Counted from the first letter of the stretch, positions 35,701-46,450 are shown. The stretch: DNA of 64,000 bases from Bifidobacterium imperatoris (GCF_002860405.1 NZ_NMWV01000005.1:124001-188000); one strand, 5' to 3'. Notes: generated from the sequence alone by a model not told the origin. Numbers and translations are program-made.

Positions 35701-36165
35701 GAGGACTGGGATTCCGCTCGCGCAGCCTGCCTGAACGCGTTGCGCGTGGCCCTGGATCGTGACGATGCCGCATTCGCATACTATCGTTTTGCCTACTGCG
35801 AGTGGATGCTCGATCATTTCGAGACCGCGGCCGCGGCCTATATTATGAGTGATCACATAGCGCCCGGAGCCATCGCCTCCCTGGAAGGTGAATTGCAGGA
35901 GCTGGTGGCTCGTGCCGATTCACAGTGCATTCATGTGCCCGAATCAGTGGATGCAGCCGCGTATGTATTGGCTTCTCATGATCTGCCAGTCTGGCCGAAT
36001 ATTGAAGTCGGTGGCATTGTGCGTGATGCCGCTCGCGTATGCGTGGACGAAGGCATGTTCGTGCCCGCTCGCACACTATCCGTGGCTGTGGCTCGCATGA
36101 ACGATGGTGAAGGCGGAGACATCGACATCATCCAAGCCCAATACCTGCGCTCTCTAACTACCTGA
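32731..36165 (+). CDS. Large conserved hypothetical protein with C-terminal TPR-like repeats
   Basis: 1144 residues, not recognised as a named family. The first 580 residues look globular and mixed alpha/beta; about 583-690 is an acidic, low-complexity linker rich in Asp, Gly and Ser; from about 873 helical pairs of TPR type recur (QADQAIEVAEAAVSRLDQAF, GAEAAIPHLNRMVSYAPAYP, DWDSARAACLNALRVALDRD). No signal peptide or membrane helix is evident, so it is probably cytoplasmic and protein-binding. Later ATGs at 32740 and 32752 are possible starts; only GTAGAGA precedes the first. It is divergent from the membrane protein with merely 36 bases between starts. Confidence 0.75.
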   Translation: MRIMPNRMSNHRNKPHTSLLGGLKDSMNALAADLGLTKPKKAETNPFGDALRETSERKGGVIDELIRHAVPISPVVKRHTFPALENVPEGLVLGWAQLPSTRGRGFSLGIFPDRDHFAQVAFADAHGRVFVGSDPDMDVQEMQPRFMFGREKDVTLPNGERLGLDEHSRAGRVRSMEDALRRHTGKSVKAIAGGVVGRDDTGRMTWLASWLKTGNRYTLEQMRANLPADMRHNLEYRDAIAIAFFAAYMLPQVNGLLIGFGSGNIFRRLNREAPIGAIRRSVRDTLAARAHGMRASGLEDHFADLMREAGALDKLEGLEAVHGAEALHLYTSSYSNSYFFAWDKSLAFTQALKALKIEGNLNRFAAVSAWLERNSSLGRTLTEDTVTRAEAAQIDMKLIENPAIMALDPYDGDDEREAVLRLVNIAEQTAQQIREEFPDPRNTVPDGSQPSEWVYRQTLSTLLRRLRLPYRFDVEFRSCLENGEVAIGFTTAGTSMMPDSRYDDVSHAWRSLSSTERAAMSVAYNLRVGLMMAAMSFGASPDVKQVWLHIDSIGLEEAIAEQDSAIEQMMSEALRAFEHLRSGDLGRSSSKADPKDGDFHGDPTRPISREESFGQNTGSDAGIVGQNEQTDGQDAAEPDTDAHSGGEGASASIDSQFEDLMKGIDIDAMSFSLGPDGDGSMGADDDAENIKEPSNADPMSVLRSNPTVRNMVTVTLTRDAFLRRLNTDGLDHPQDTYRMFGAVMDVDGEGGLKPINADFDLTDRRFAPLGAQEEPELEDRVFSSATAAVLGAANSSGLAIQRVDMLQRAVTEFHALAHNDQLDSVEKAQHAMSIIDAICDPELTGLASEVTSALIDGKDTPDFKFTLADELDKDRLRARDLLFSGQADQAIEVAEAAVSRLDQAFAAGPGVPRYFNSYAERVIYNRLFATMDERTMLIPDNLFYAHMELADVLGQIKGAEAAIPHLNRMVSYAPAYPLSHLKLAIQLARNEDWDSARAACLNALRVALDRDDAAFAYYRFAYCEWMLDHFETAAAAYIMSDHIAPGAIASLEGELQELVARADSQCIHVPESVDAAAYVLASHDLPVWPNIEVGGIVRDAARVCVDEGMFVPARTLSVAVARMNDGEGGDIDIIQAQYLRSLTT

Positions 36166-36173
36166 CCGAGTAT

Positions 36174-36226
36174 CGGCTCCCTCTGATGGTGCAGCCTACA
36201 GCCGTAAGGCTGACTGAGGGAGAGAA
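36174..36226. repeat. Dispersed palindromic repeat, copy 3
   Basis: CGGCTCCCTC, then CAGCCTACAGCCGTAAGGCTG, then ACTGAGGGAGAG. Outer arms GGCTCCCTC / GAGGGAG and the inner CAGCC / GGCTG pair. It lies between the 1144-aa protein gene and ligA. Confidence 0.6.
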
Positions 36227-36267
36227 GTTTCGGCATAATCTTCGATTCCATAGCTCGGCTAGGATAG

Positions 36268-39160
<2,893 letters not shown>

Positions 39161-39255
39161 CATCGCTCCTTTTCTGCGGTGAAAGTAATCTCATCATAGC
39201 TCTAGCATGCCGGCGAATTGCACGGTACTCTAGTGGGCGGCAATAAGGAGGATTG

Positions 39256-40371
39256 ATGAGCGAAACCCGCGAGATTGAAGCAGCAATCTACAACCGTTTG
39301 AGCCGTGTGATCGACCCGGAATTAGGCCGATCGGTTACTGATTTGGGCATGATTGCCGCCATTAACGCGGTACCCTCTGCACATGATGCCGATGTCGATT
39401 ATGACGTCACTGTACATGTGGAACTGACTGTTGAGGGCTGCCCACTTTCGGAAACCATCACCAATCAGATCAACGGCGCGGTCGCCTCCTACCCGGATGC
39501 CAAACTCACCCCGCATATTGAAGTCTCTTCAATGAGCCGGGACAAGCTGGACGACTTGGTGGCCGATCTAAAAGCCGAACGTAAGCAGAATCCGTTCAAC
39601 AAGCCGGGCGTCAAAACCCGTATCTTCGCCATCGCATCCGGCAAGGGTGGTGTAGGCAAGTCCTCGGTAACTGCGAACCTTGCAGCCACCTTTGCGGCGC
39701 TGGGCTATGACACTGCCGCCATTGACGCGGACATCTACGGTTTCTCATTGCCTCGCCTGTTCGGTGTGCATACGCAACCGACGAACCTGAACGGCATGCT
39801 GATGCCGGTTACCGCTTGGGGCGTGAAGCTGATTTCCATCGGCATGTTCGCGGGCGCTGATCGCGCGATCCTCTGGCGCGGGCCGCGACTGCAGCGCTCG
39901 CTGGAACAGTTCCTGTCCGACGTCTGGTGGGGGCAGCCGGACGTGCTGTTGCTTGACTTGGCTCCGGGCACTGGCGATATGGCGATTTCCGTGGCTCAGG
40001 CATTGCCGAATGCGGAGCTGGTCGTCATCACCACCCCGCAGCCTTCCGCCTCCGACATTGCCGTACGCTCCGGTCTGGTCGCTCTGCAGGTGCCGATGAA
40101 GGTGCGCGGCGTCGTGGAGAACATGAGCTACTACGAGCATAAGGGCGAAAAACTGCGCATCTTCGGCGAAGGCGGCGGTCAGCGAGTCAGCGAGCAGCTG
40201 ACTGAAGCGTTGGGCTATGACGTACCGTTGATGGCTCAGCTGCCGTTGGAACCTGAAGTCCGCGAAACCGGTGAGGCCGGACGCCCCGCCGTCTTGGATG
40301 TCGACGGTGCATTGCGCAATGATGGCATCGGCAAGACCTTCCGGTCCCTGGCTGAGCAGTTAATGGCGTAG
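39256..40371 (+). CDS. mrp: Mrp/ApbC-type P-loop ATPase (Fe-S carrier family)
   Basis: 371 residues. Residues about 1-90 form a MIP18/DUF59 domain (VIDPELGRSVTDLGMI, VEGCPLSETI), followed by a deviant-Walker ATPase (ASGKGGVGKSSVTANLA near residue 133; AIDADIYGFSLPRLFG; LLLDLAPGTGDM). Family members carry or assemble Fe-S clusters. The C-terminal CxxC that binds the cluster in many members is absent: after VENMSYY comes EHKGEKLRIFGEGGG with no cysteine. ATG at 39256 follows AAGGAGG with good spacing. The gene stands alone. Confidence 0.9.
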   Translation: MSETREIEAAIYNRLSRVIDPELGRSVTDLGMIAAINAVPSAHDADVDYDVTVHVELTVEGCPLSETITNQINGAVASYPDAKLTPHIEVSSMSRDKLDDLVADLKAERKQNPFNKPGVKTRIFAIASGKGGVGKSSVTANLAATFAALGYDTAAIDADIYGFSLPRLFGVHTQPTNLNGMLMPVTAWGVKLISIGMFAGADRAILWRGPRLQRSLEQFLSDVWWGQPDVLLLDLAPGTGDMAISVAQALPNAELVVITTPQPSASDIAVRSGLVALQVPMKVRGVVENMSYYEHKGEKLRIFGEGGGQRVSEQLTEALGYDVPLMAQLPLEPEVRETGEAGRPAVLDVDGALRNDGIGKTFRSLAEQLMA

Positions 40372-40377
40372 CATATC

Positions 40378-40413
40378 CCGCAGCGAATCATTCTCATTAA
40401 GAACTGTGCGGGG
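40378..40413. repeat. 36-bp hairpin repeat, copy A (inverted)
   Basis: Begins CCGCAGCGAATC and ends AAGAACTGTGCGGGG, just after the mrp stop. It is the reverse complement of copy B (40507-40542) at 32 of 36 positions. CCCGCA and TGCGGG at its ends can pair, with TTCT/AGAA inside, so each copy is itself a hairpin and could terminate mrp transcription. Confidence 0.75.
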
Positions 40414-40506
40414 ATTGTTGCTGGCGAATCGCACATGATAGGGCTGGGAGTGGGCGGAATAACGCCGTTCCCAGCCGCTATGCGTCTGTGCGTTTATGTG
40501 TGTTTT

Positions 40507-40542
40507 CCCCGCACGTTTCTTAATGAGAACCATTCGCTGCGG
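40507..40542. repeat. 36-bp hairpin repeat, copy B
   Basis: Begins CCCCGCACGTTTC and ends ATTCGCTGCGG. It overlaps the 3' end of the ABC-F gene: the last codons (for Thr-Ala-Ala-Asn-Gly-Ser-His-stop) are written inside the repeat on the minus strand. It is inverted to copy A and in the same orientation as copy C. Confidence 0.75.
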
Positions 40543-42109
40543 TAAGCTGCCGCACAAACCAATCATCATGCGAAACAATAATCAATGCGCCAGGGTAGCC
40601 ACCGAGCGTGCGTGCGAAGGCAACCTTGGAATTGAGATCAAGATGATTCGTTGGCTCATCCATCACAATAAGCTGCGGCTTACTCACCAGTCCAAGACAC
40701 AGCAACAACTTACGTAGCTCACCAGGAGAAGTTACCTCACCTTGAAGAAGCCGATCAGGATCTGCATTAAGCTGTGCATACGCGCTTAACACCATCGATT
40801 TATCGGCTTGGCTTAAACCATGCAGCAATGTCATAGCCTGCTCGGTATCCGCAAGCGTTGTATTTTGCTGGATGACCAGCATAGGTATATCAATGGCAGC
40901 ATCAATCATCGCGCGTATCAATGTTGTTTTCCCAGCTCCATTTGGCCCAATAATGGCAAGATGGTCACGCGGACCAATGCTGATCAATGGTATTTTCACT
41001 CCTTGAGGAGCTTCGCCATCCTGCGGAGGATTAAGCCGAATGACATTGCTTGATTGAGCCGCCACAGTCAACGATTTGTCCTTAAGCTGTTCCGGCAATA
41101 GTTGCTCATCGAATGGAATGACTTCTGATTTAAGGCGGATTAATTCGCATCTGCTACTGGGTTCGATATTCAGCCAAATATTGCCGTCGTACCGTTTGGA
41201 TGCCGTCGATATCGCTTCGCCGGTTTGCCGGACCTTGGCGAGCCGGCCATTGAGCTGCGCGTATGAGCGACTGGCTCCGGCGTCCAGTCCGGTCATTTTT
41301 GCCAGATTCCTGCGATTACGGGCGTCATGATCCTTGGGATTAATGCGCTCTCCGTGCTGCTTGGCGGCCTCGACCTGCTGCACCTTGGCAAATCGTTGCG
41401 ACTGTGCGGATTCCAATCGGCTGATCTCTTTTCGAGCATCGGCAAGCCGTTGCGAAGCGGCACGGTCATTACAGTGCTTCTGTTGCGCGGCTTGACTGTA
41501 ATTGCCCTGATAGGTAATGATTTCGGTGAGATTTCGCCCGTTGACGTGCCTGCGTTCAAACATGATGCAGCGCGTGCAGGTGGCGTCGATGAGCGTCACA
41601 TCATGGGAGACAACGATGCCAATTCCTTGGTAATTTCGCATGACCTCAATGATGGCTTGCTGAGTGGGCTCGTCAACATGGTTTGTCGGCTCATCCAAAA
41701 TAAGCACGTCAGGTTTTTGTGCCAGTGCGCATGCGATTTGCAGACGCTTCCTTTCTCCTCCTGACAAGGTGTCATACCGGTACGCCCAATCATCTTCAAT
41801 GCCGAGTCGCTCTCGTAGCCGAATGGTTTCAGACTGCCAATCAGCGGCGAAGTCTTCCAGATTCACGGGTCGGACCGCTATATCTTGTGGGCAGTAGCTC
41901 AACACGAGATTATTGGGCGACACTTGACCGCTATCAGGACGGAGTTTGCCTCGCGCGATCGCCATCAATGTGGATTTGCCGATACCGTTGTCGCCTAATA
42001 CAGCAGTCCAACCTTGCGGGAACGTGCAGTTGACCTGAGCGAAGAGTGGGCTGCCGGCCGTCGGATAGGTAAAAGTGATATTGCTTAAGGACAAGGTGAT
42101 AGGTTGCAT
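40520..42109 (-). CDS. ABC-F family ATPase, possible ribosome-protection protein
   Basis: 529 residues with two ABC domains and no membrane segment. Domain 1: GDNGIGKSTLMA, LSGGERKRLQIACAL, LILDEPTNHVD. Domain 2: GPNGAGKTTLIRAM, SPGELRKLLLCLG, VMDEPTNHLDL. The interdomain linker (about residues 205-310) is charged and helical, as in ABC-F proteins that reach the ribosomal P-site tRNA. The ATG at 42109 has GGAGG 5 bases before it. GC content is visibly lower (about 47-52 percent in sampled lines) than in mrp. A structured leader upstream and 36-bp repeats on both sides suggest an acquired, induced antibiotic-resistance or translation-factor gene. The drug, if any, cannot be told. Confidence 0.8.
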   Translation of the reverse strand: MQPITLSLSNITFTYPTAGSPLFAQVNCTFPQGWTAVLGDNGIGKSTLMAIARGKLRPDSGQVSPNNLVLSYCPQDIAVRPVNLEDFAADWQSETIRLRERLGIEDDWAYRYDTLSGGERKRLQIACALAQKPDVLILDEPTNHVDEPTQQAIIEVMRNYQGIGIVVSHDVTLIDATCTRCIMFERRHVNGRNLTEIITYQGNYSQAAQQKHCNDRAASQRLADARKEISRLESAQSQRFAKVQQVEAAKQHGERINPKDHDARNRRNLAKMTGLDAGASRSYAQLNGRLAKVRQTGEAISTASKRYDGNIWLNIEPSSRCELIRLKSEVIPFDEQLLPEQLKDKSLTVAAQSSNVIRLNPPQDGEAPQGVKIPLISIGPRDHLAIIGPNGAGKTTLIRAMIDAAIDIPMLVIQQNTTLADTEQAMTLLHGLSQADKSMVLSAYAQLNADPDRLLQGEVTSPGELRKLLLCLGLVSKPQLIVMDEPTNHLDLNSKVAFARTLGGYPGALIIVSHDDWFVRQLTAANGSH

Positions 42110-42240
42110 AGGCGCCTCCATATGGTTGGGCGCACCGCCTTATGATGAGTGATGGCAGCGGATACAGGTTGATAGCAGCACGGCGGCGCGCATCGATGCG
42201 CATGGTATCCGCGGCTATCAAATCAGCAACCTAGTATGTC
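42110..42240 (-). promoter_or_regulatory. Structured leader of the ABC-F gene
   Basis: The minus-strand leader holds an 8-bp perfect stem (GCTATCAA region 42214-42221 with 42169-42176) enclosing the 14-base palindrome GCGCATCGATGCGC (42188-42201). Inside is an ATG (42203) beginning a frame that reads MRIDARRRAAINLYPLP, which contains the Arg-x-Arg pattern known to stall ribosomes in macrolide leaders. However, this frame stays open past the ABC-F start, and its ATG has no good ribosome binding site, so leader-peptide control is only a possibility. Confidence 0.4.
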
Positions 42241-42269
42241 CTTTCTTTTGGCGATGCCAGCATAGCACA

Positions 42270-42305
42270 TCCCGCACGGTTCCTATTGAGAACCATTCGT
42301 TGCAG
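42270..42305. repeat. 36-bp hairpin repeat, copy C
   Basis: TCCCGCACGGTTCC ... GAGAACCATTCGTTGCAGG matches copy B at about 30 of 36 positions in the same orientation. GGTTC and GAACC inside pair, as do CCCGCA and TGCAGGG at the ends. It lies between the cation transporter stop and the ABC-F leader, so copies B and C bracket the ABC-F gene as direct repeats. Confidence 0.7.
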
Positions 42306-42320
42306 GGATAGAAAGGAAGA

Positions 42321-43280
42321 CTAATGCTGCGCTCGCCAGATATCCGGTTCGACGTAAATCTCCCACTCATACCAAGGCAGGGCGCCGCGGATATTGGTTT
42401 CGATCTTGTCGACAGTCTGCACGTCAAAATCACGATCAAGCTTCGACGTCTCGACTTTCAAGCACAGCAGTACGGAATCCTCATCCATGTGAATCGCCTG
42501 CATATTAATCAGTCGGTCCACGCCATCAGTACTTTCCACGGCCTTGACAACCTGCGCACGCGTGCTGGGATCCAGGCTTTCACCAACCAATAAAGAGCCG
42601 GACTTAAAGGCCAAAGCTGCTGAACCGCAGACCAGCACCAGGCCGACGAGCATACCACCAATGGCATCATAGAGTTCGTCGCCGGTAATAATGGAAAGGC
42701 CGATGCCCAATCCTGCGAACGCAAGGCCGATCAGCGCCAACGTATCCTCCATCATGACCGAGGCGAGCTCAGCTGACTTGGTGCGGCGCCAGAAGCCTAT
42801 TAAAGAATCATCCTCTACTTTGACGCGCTTCATGCGATCGCGCGCCTCATGTATGGAAGTGTGCAGGCCGTATCCTTCCAGGCAGGCGGAAATGCCAACC
42901 ACAACCAGTGCGGCAATAAGCTCCACCGATTCGGCTTCGCGCGGCACAGTACCTTCAATCAACCCGGCAAGTTTGCCCGCAGCCTGCGATACGGCGAACA
43001 CGCCACCAACGAAGAAGAGCAGCGTGGCCACAATGAAACTGGCCAAATACTTCACACGATGCAAGCCGAATGGATGATCGCCGCGGGATTTGCGATCCGA
43101 AGCCTTGTCTCCCAGCATGAGCACCAATTCGTTGGCGCAATCAGCCACCGAGTGCACGGATTCTGAAAACATGGATGATGAACCGGTAAATGCGGCCGCG
43201 GCAAATTTGGCGCAAGCCACACCAACATTGGCAAGCAGTGCTGCTTTGACTGCAGCGCCTGCATTTTTCTGATCAGACAC
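42321..43280 (-). CDS. Cation diffusion facilitator (CDF) transporter
   Basis: 319 residues, about six membrane helices and a C-terminal cytoplasmic domain. The first metal-site helix reads MFSESVHSVADCANELVLML (HxxxD); the second site helix has VMMEDTLALIGLAFAGLG, with Glu-Asp in place of HxxxD, as in the SLC30A9-like branch. Probable efflux of Zn2+, Mn2+ or Fe2+ in exchange for protons. It starts with GTG at 43280 after GAGGAGATATATC. A motif TGAGCACCATTCACT just upstream (about 43321-43335) resembles the core of the 36-bp repeats and loosely a Fur/Zur-type site. Confidence 0.87.
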   Translation of the reverse strand: MSDQKNAGAAVKAALLANVGVACAKFAAAAFTGSSSMFSESVHSVADCANELVLMLGDKASDRKSRGDHPFGLHRVKYLASFIVATLLFFVGGVFAVSQAAGKLAGLIEGTVPREAESVELIAALVVVGISACLEGYGLHTSIHEARDRMKRVKVEDDSLIGFWRRTKSAELASVMMEDTLALIGLAFAGLGIGLSIITGDELYDAIGGMLVGLVLVCGSAALAFKSGSLLVGESLDPSTRAQVVKAVESTDGVDRLINMQAIHMDEDSVLLCLKVETSKLDRDFDVQTVDKIETNIRGALPWYEWEIYVEPDIWRAQH

Positions 43281-43355
43281 GATATATCTCCTCTTTCAAG
43301 GAGCATTATAGGCTTTCTCGTGAGCACCATTCACTGAGAGGTATACTAATCTTTT

Positions 43356-43730
43356 ATGGGAAAAACGACGATTAGGGTAGCTTTTGATGACCCGCTAGAA
43401 GCGGCGCATTTCCTGCAGCAATGCCGTAGAAAAGGCTATGATGCACAGCTTGAGGATTCGCGACCGCAGATTAAGCGTAACGGCCCAGCTTTGGCGACAT
43501 GGCTGAAAGCACATCCGGGCTGGTATAAGGTGGGGGAGTCCGTCAATCGTGCGGCTGCGAATAAAGCGGTATTGAAGATTCGCAATGGCGAGCGTCGTGG
43601 CTTTGAGGGCGGCAAATTTGAGGCCCGCATGGAAAATCAGGATGGCAGCTGGCTGGTGTATGCGCGTTATGCCGGCAGGACTACTAAGCCGCGCAAGCCT
43701 CAGGCTGAAGGCATGGAACCATTGTTCTGA
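43356..43730 (+). CDS. Small basic hypothetical protein
   Basis: 124 residues, rich in Lys and Arg, no membrane segment. It starts GKTTIRVAFDDPLEAAHFLQ and has tracts AANKAVLKIRNGERRGFEGG and YAGRTTKPRKPQAEG at the end, so nucleic-acid binding is conceivable but not shown. I do not recognise the family. It is divergent from the CDF gene with 75 bases between starts, and has a strong terminator downstream shared with glnA. No good ribosome binding site precedes ATG 43356. Confidence 0.65.
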   Translation: MGKTTIRVAFDDPLEAAHFLQQCRRKGYDAQLEDSRPQIKRNGPALATWLKAHPGWYKVGESVNRAAANKAVLKIRNGERRGFEGGKFEARMENQDGSWLVYARYAGRTTKPRKPQAEGMEPLF

Positions 43731-43773
43731 TTGGTTTGCACAGCTCAGTCATAATTAAGCCAGACAAGAACTA

Positions 43774-43811
43774 ATAAAACCCCAGCTGCCCGAAAGCAAC
43801 TGGGGTTTTAT
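43774..43811. terminator. Bidirectional terminator
   Basis: ATAAAACCCCAG (43774-43785) and CTGGGGTTTTAT (43800-43811) pair, giving T runs on both strands. It serves the 124-aa gene on the plus strand and glnA on the minus strand. Confidence 0.93.
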
Positions 43812-43830
43812 TATGACCTAAAACTACCTA

Positions 43831-45267
43831 TCAGATGTGGTAGTAGAGCTCGTACTCGAGCGGGGTCGGGGTCAGGCGAGCCTGATCGATCTCGTCGCGC
43901 TTGAGGCCAATCCAGGTCTCAATGAGATCGTCGGTGAAGACGTCGCCAGCGGTGAGGAAGTCGTGATCCTCTTCCAGAGCATCCATAGCCTCAGCCAAGG
44001 AGCTCGGGACCTGCTTGATGCCAGCGTGCTCTTCCGGAGGCAGCTCGTAGAGATCCTTGTCGACCGGTTCCGGAGGCTCGATGTGGTTCAGGATGCCGTC
44101 CAGGCCAGCCATCAGCTGAGCGGAGAAGGCGAGGAACGGGTTGCAGGACGGATCCGGAGCACGGAACTCGATACGCTTTGCAGCCGGGGAGGTGCCAGCC
44201 AGCGGAATACGGATGGCGGCCGAACGGTTACGAGCGGAGTACACCAGGTTGACCGGAGCCTCGAAGCCCGGAACCAGACGGTGGTAGGAGTTCAGAGACG
44301 GGTTGGTGAAGGCCAGTACGGAGGAGGAGTGCTTGATCAGGCCGCCGATGTACCAGCGAGCCAGGTCGGACAGACCGGCGTAGCCCTTCTCATCGTAGAA
44401 CAGCGGCTTGCCGTCCTTCCACAGGGACTGGTGGCAGTGCATGCCAGTGCCGTTGTCGCCAGCAATCGGCTTCGGCATGAAGGTGGCGGACTTGCCAGCC
44501 AGAGCAGCGGTCTCGTGGACAACGTACTTGTACTTCATCAGGTCATCGCCTGCATGCTGCAGGGTGTTGAAGCGGTAGTTGATCTCCTGCTGGCCAGCGC
44601 CGGCGACCTCGTGGTGAGAACGCTCGAGGATCAGGCCGACCTTCTGCAGGTTGGCGACCATGTCGTCGCGCAGATCCTGAGTGTGGTCAATCGGAGGAAC
44701 CGGGAAATAGCCCTTCTTGACGCGGTTCTTGAAACCGATGTTCGGGGTGCCGTCTTCCTCAACATCAACGCCGGAGTTCCACGGAGCTTCGATGGAGTCG
44801 ACCTCGTAGAAGGAACGGTTCATGCCGTTCTCGAAGCGGACCTTGTCGAAGATGAAGAACTCAGCTTCAGGAGCGAAGGATGCGGTGTCGGCGATACCGG
44901 TGGACTTCAGGTAAGCCTCAGCCTTGCCGGCAACCTGACGAGGATCGCGGGAGTACGGCTCGTCGGTCAGCGGGTCGACGATGGAGAAGGCCACGTCGAG
45001 GGTCTTGTGCTTACGGAACGGATCAACGAATGCGGTGGCAACATCCGGCACCAGCTTCATGTCAGACTCGTTGATGGCCTGGAAGCCCTGGACGGAGGAA
45101 CCATCGAACGGCATGCCGTCGGTGAATGCGTCCTTCAGGAACTCGCTAGCCGGCACGGTGAAGTGCTGCTGAACGCCGATAAGATCGGTGAAACGAACGG
45201 AGACATACTCGATGCCTTCCTTATTGATAAGGGCCTCGGCGTCTTCCTTGGACTTGAGTTCGGTCAC
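43831..45267 (-). CDS. glnA: Glutamine synthetase, type I
   Basis: 478 residues. Catalyses ATP-dependent formation of glutamine from glutamate and ammonia in the cytoplasm as a dodecamer. Landmarks: [20 protein letters not shown] and [11 protein letters not shown] near the N-terminus, [34 protein letters not shown] (catalytic loop), [17 protein letters not shown] and the adenylylation loop [10 protein letters not shown] (Tyr near residue 405), which indicates the GSI-beta type controlled by GlnE. Starts with GTG preceded by GAAAGGAGC. The 308-base region upstream shows no other gene. Confidence 0.97.
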   Translation of the reverse strand: MTELKSKEDAEALINKEGIEYVSVRFTDLIGVQQHFTVPASEFLKDAFTDGMPFDGSSVQGFQAINESDMKLVPDVATAFVDPFRKHKTLDVAFSIVDPLTDEPYSRDPRQVAGKAEAYLKSTGIADTASFAPEAEFFIFDKVRFENGMNRSFYEVDSIEAPWNSGVDVEEDGTPNIGFKNRVKKGYFPVPPIDHTQDLRDDMVANLQKVGLILERSHHEVAGAGQQEINYRFNTLQHAGDDLMKYKYVVHETAALAGKSATFMPKPIAGDNGTGMHCHQSLWKDGKPLFYDEKGYAGLSDLARWYIGGLIKHSSSVLAFTNPSLNSYHRLVPGFEAPVNLVYSARNRSAAIRIPLAGTSPAAKRIEFRAPDPSCNPFLAFSAQLMAGLDGILNHIEPPEPVDKDLYELPPEEHAGIKQVPSSLAEAMDALEEDHDFLTAGDVFTDDLIETWIGLKRDEIDQARLTPTPLEYELYYHI

Positions 45268-45575
45268 GGGACCGCTCCTTTCGTGTGAAATTTAACAGTA
45301 CCCATCGTAAAATCGCGCGTTTCGCCAGCTCGAAACTTGGGTTACGAGAATGTTTCGTACTGGTTGATGAATGCCGATGAACCGCGAAATTTCAAGGAAT
45401 TGATATTTCAGGGAGAAAATGCAGACACCGTGAGTTCGTCCGTAACGTGGACAGCACAGCGAGCGTACGAGTGGTAATGCCGCGAGCACAATGAGTGAGA
45501 TGGCTATAGAAAAAGCCCTGACATCCAAAATGATTCGGATGTCAGGGCTTGAAGCAGTTCTATGCGCTCTGCAGA
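45268..45575. other. Gene-free region upstream of glnA
   Basis: Carries the glnA ribosome binding site (about 45277-45283) and, at its far end, the terminator 45508-45550. Between 45300 and 45505 I see no ORF with coding character and no motif that I can assign; the glnA promoter must lie here on the minus strand. Confidence 0.6.
45508..45550 (-). terminator. Rho-independent terminator of the DUF4191 gene
   Basis: On the minus strand AAGCCCTGACATCC (45550-45537) pairs with GGATGTCAGGGCTT (45526-45513) and is followed by a T-rich tract (TTTTTCTAT, counting from the last stem bases). Confidence 0.93.
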
Positions 45576-46358
45576 TCAGCGACCGCGCATTGCTCGGCGG
45601 GAAACCTTCTGCGGATGGTACGGGTCGATGCCCTTAGGCACGTTGTAACCCTTCTTGGCCTGCAGTGTGCGCAGACGATCGTTCAGCGTGGCCATTTCAG
45701 CCTTGGTCAGCAGGAAGCGGCGACGTGGATGGATCTTGGCGATTAGCGCATTCTTGTGATTGGTCGGTTCGTAGCTCTTGGAATGGGTCACAGTGTTACG
45801 CAGCTTGTCCAGCGGCACCTGCTTGGGGCCGTGGCCCACGGAAATACGATAAACCGGAATGGAGGAGCCAGCGGTAACGCCCTTGATTTCACGCTCCTGA
45901 CGATCCATAGCCTTCATAATGCGACCGTAATCGCCTTCGCCAATCAGGTAAATGCCGTTCATCGAAGTACCGCGCCAAATAGCGTCCTTGGTCTTCGGAT
46001 CAATCCACACCGGCTCCTGCGGGAAGTCGAAACCAGCTTTGCTCATGTTGCTCAGCACACCGATGGCTGCACCCGGCTTGCCATCGATCTGCTTGTAGCC
46101 CACGGCGTCAGCACGGCGGGTCAGCATCATCGTGGCGAACAGCAGGCCCAGCATAACGGCCGTAATCATCAGGAAGATCCAAGTAAGCCAAGACCACTTG
46201 AAGATCAGACCGATGATGATCATAACCACAACCGGCAGCAGGAAGGAGCCGGCTTCAAGCCACGGCAGGGCCTTATCTTCCTTGGCCGTGTACTTGTAGA
46301 TCTGGATAACCTGCTTGATTGTGCTTTGCTTCTTAGGCTTTGCTTCCTTGTCCGCCAT
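45576..46358 (-). CDS. DUF4191-family membrane protein
   Basis: 260 residues. After a basic N-terminus (KPKKQSTIKQVIQIYKYTAKED) there are two adjacent membrane helices (GSFLLPVVVMIIIGLIF and LTWIFLMITAVMLGLLFA), then a large cytoplasmic domain (PGAAIGVLSNMSKAGFDFPQ, LIGEGDYGRIMKAMDRQEREI). This is the layout of the actinobacterial DUF4191 proteins, of unknown function, commonly near lipoate or glutamine synthetase genes. ATG at 46358 has AAAGGAAAG about 6 bases before it. Confidence 0.85.
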   Translation of the reverse strand: MADKEAKPKKQSTIKQVIQIYKYTAKEDKALPWLEAGSFLLPVVVMIIIGLIFKWSWLTWIFLMITAVMLGLLFATMMLTRRADAVGYKQIDGKPGAAIGVLSNMSKAGFDFPQEPVWIDPKTKDAIWRGTSMNGIYLIGEGDYGRIMKAMDRQEREIKGVTAGSSIPVYRISVGHGPKQVPLDKLRNTVTHSKSYEPTNHKNALIAKIHPRRRFLLTKAEMATLNDRLRTLQAKKGYNVPKGIDPYHPQKVSRRAMRGR

Positions 46359-46450
46359 CACTCTTTCCTTTACTGCATGCTATTGCAATGAACACACTGG
46401 CAAATAACTGTATCAGGTGCGCTGGTCCGCGATTTGCAATTATCTCGTGA

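Noticed and set aside
41934..42203. Leader frame MRIDARRR... as an independent 89-residue gene
   Set aside because: Beyond the first residues it overlaps the ABC-F coding start out of frame and shows no family resemblance.
43837..45288. A 483-codon plus-strand frame opposite glnA
   Set aside because: glnA is unmistakable on the minus strand; the frame is a shadow with no motif of its own.
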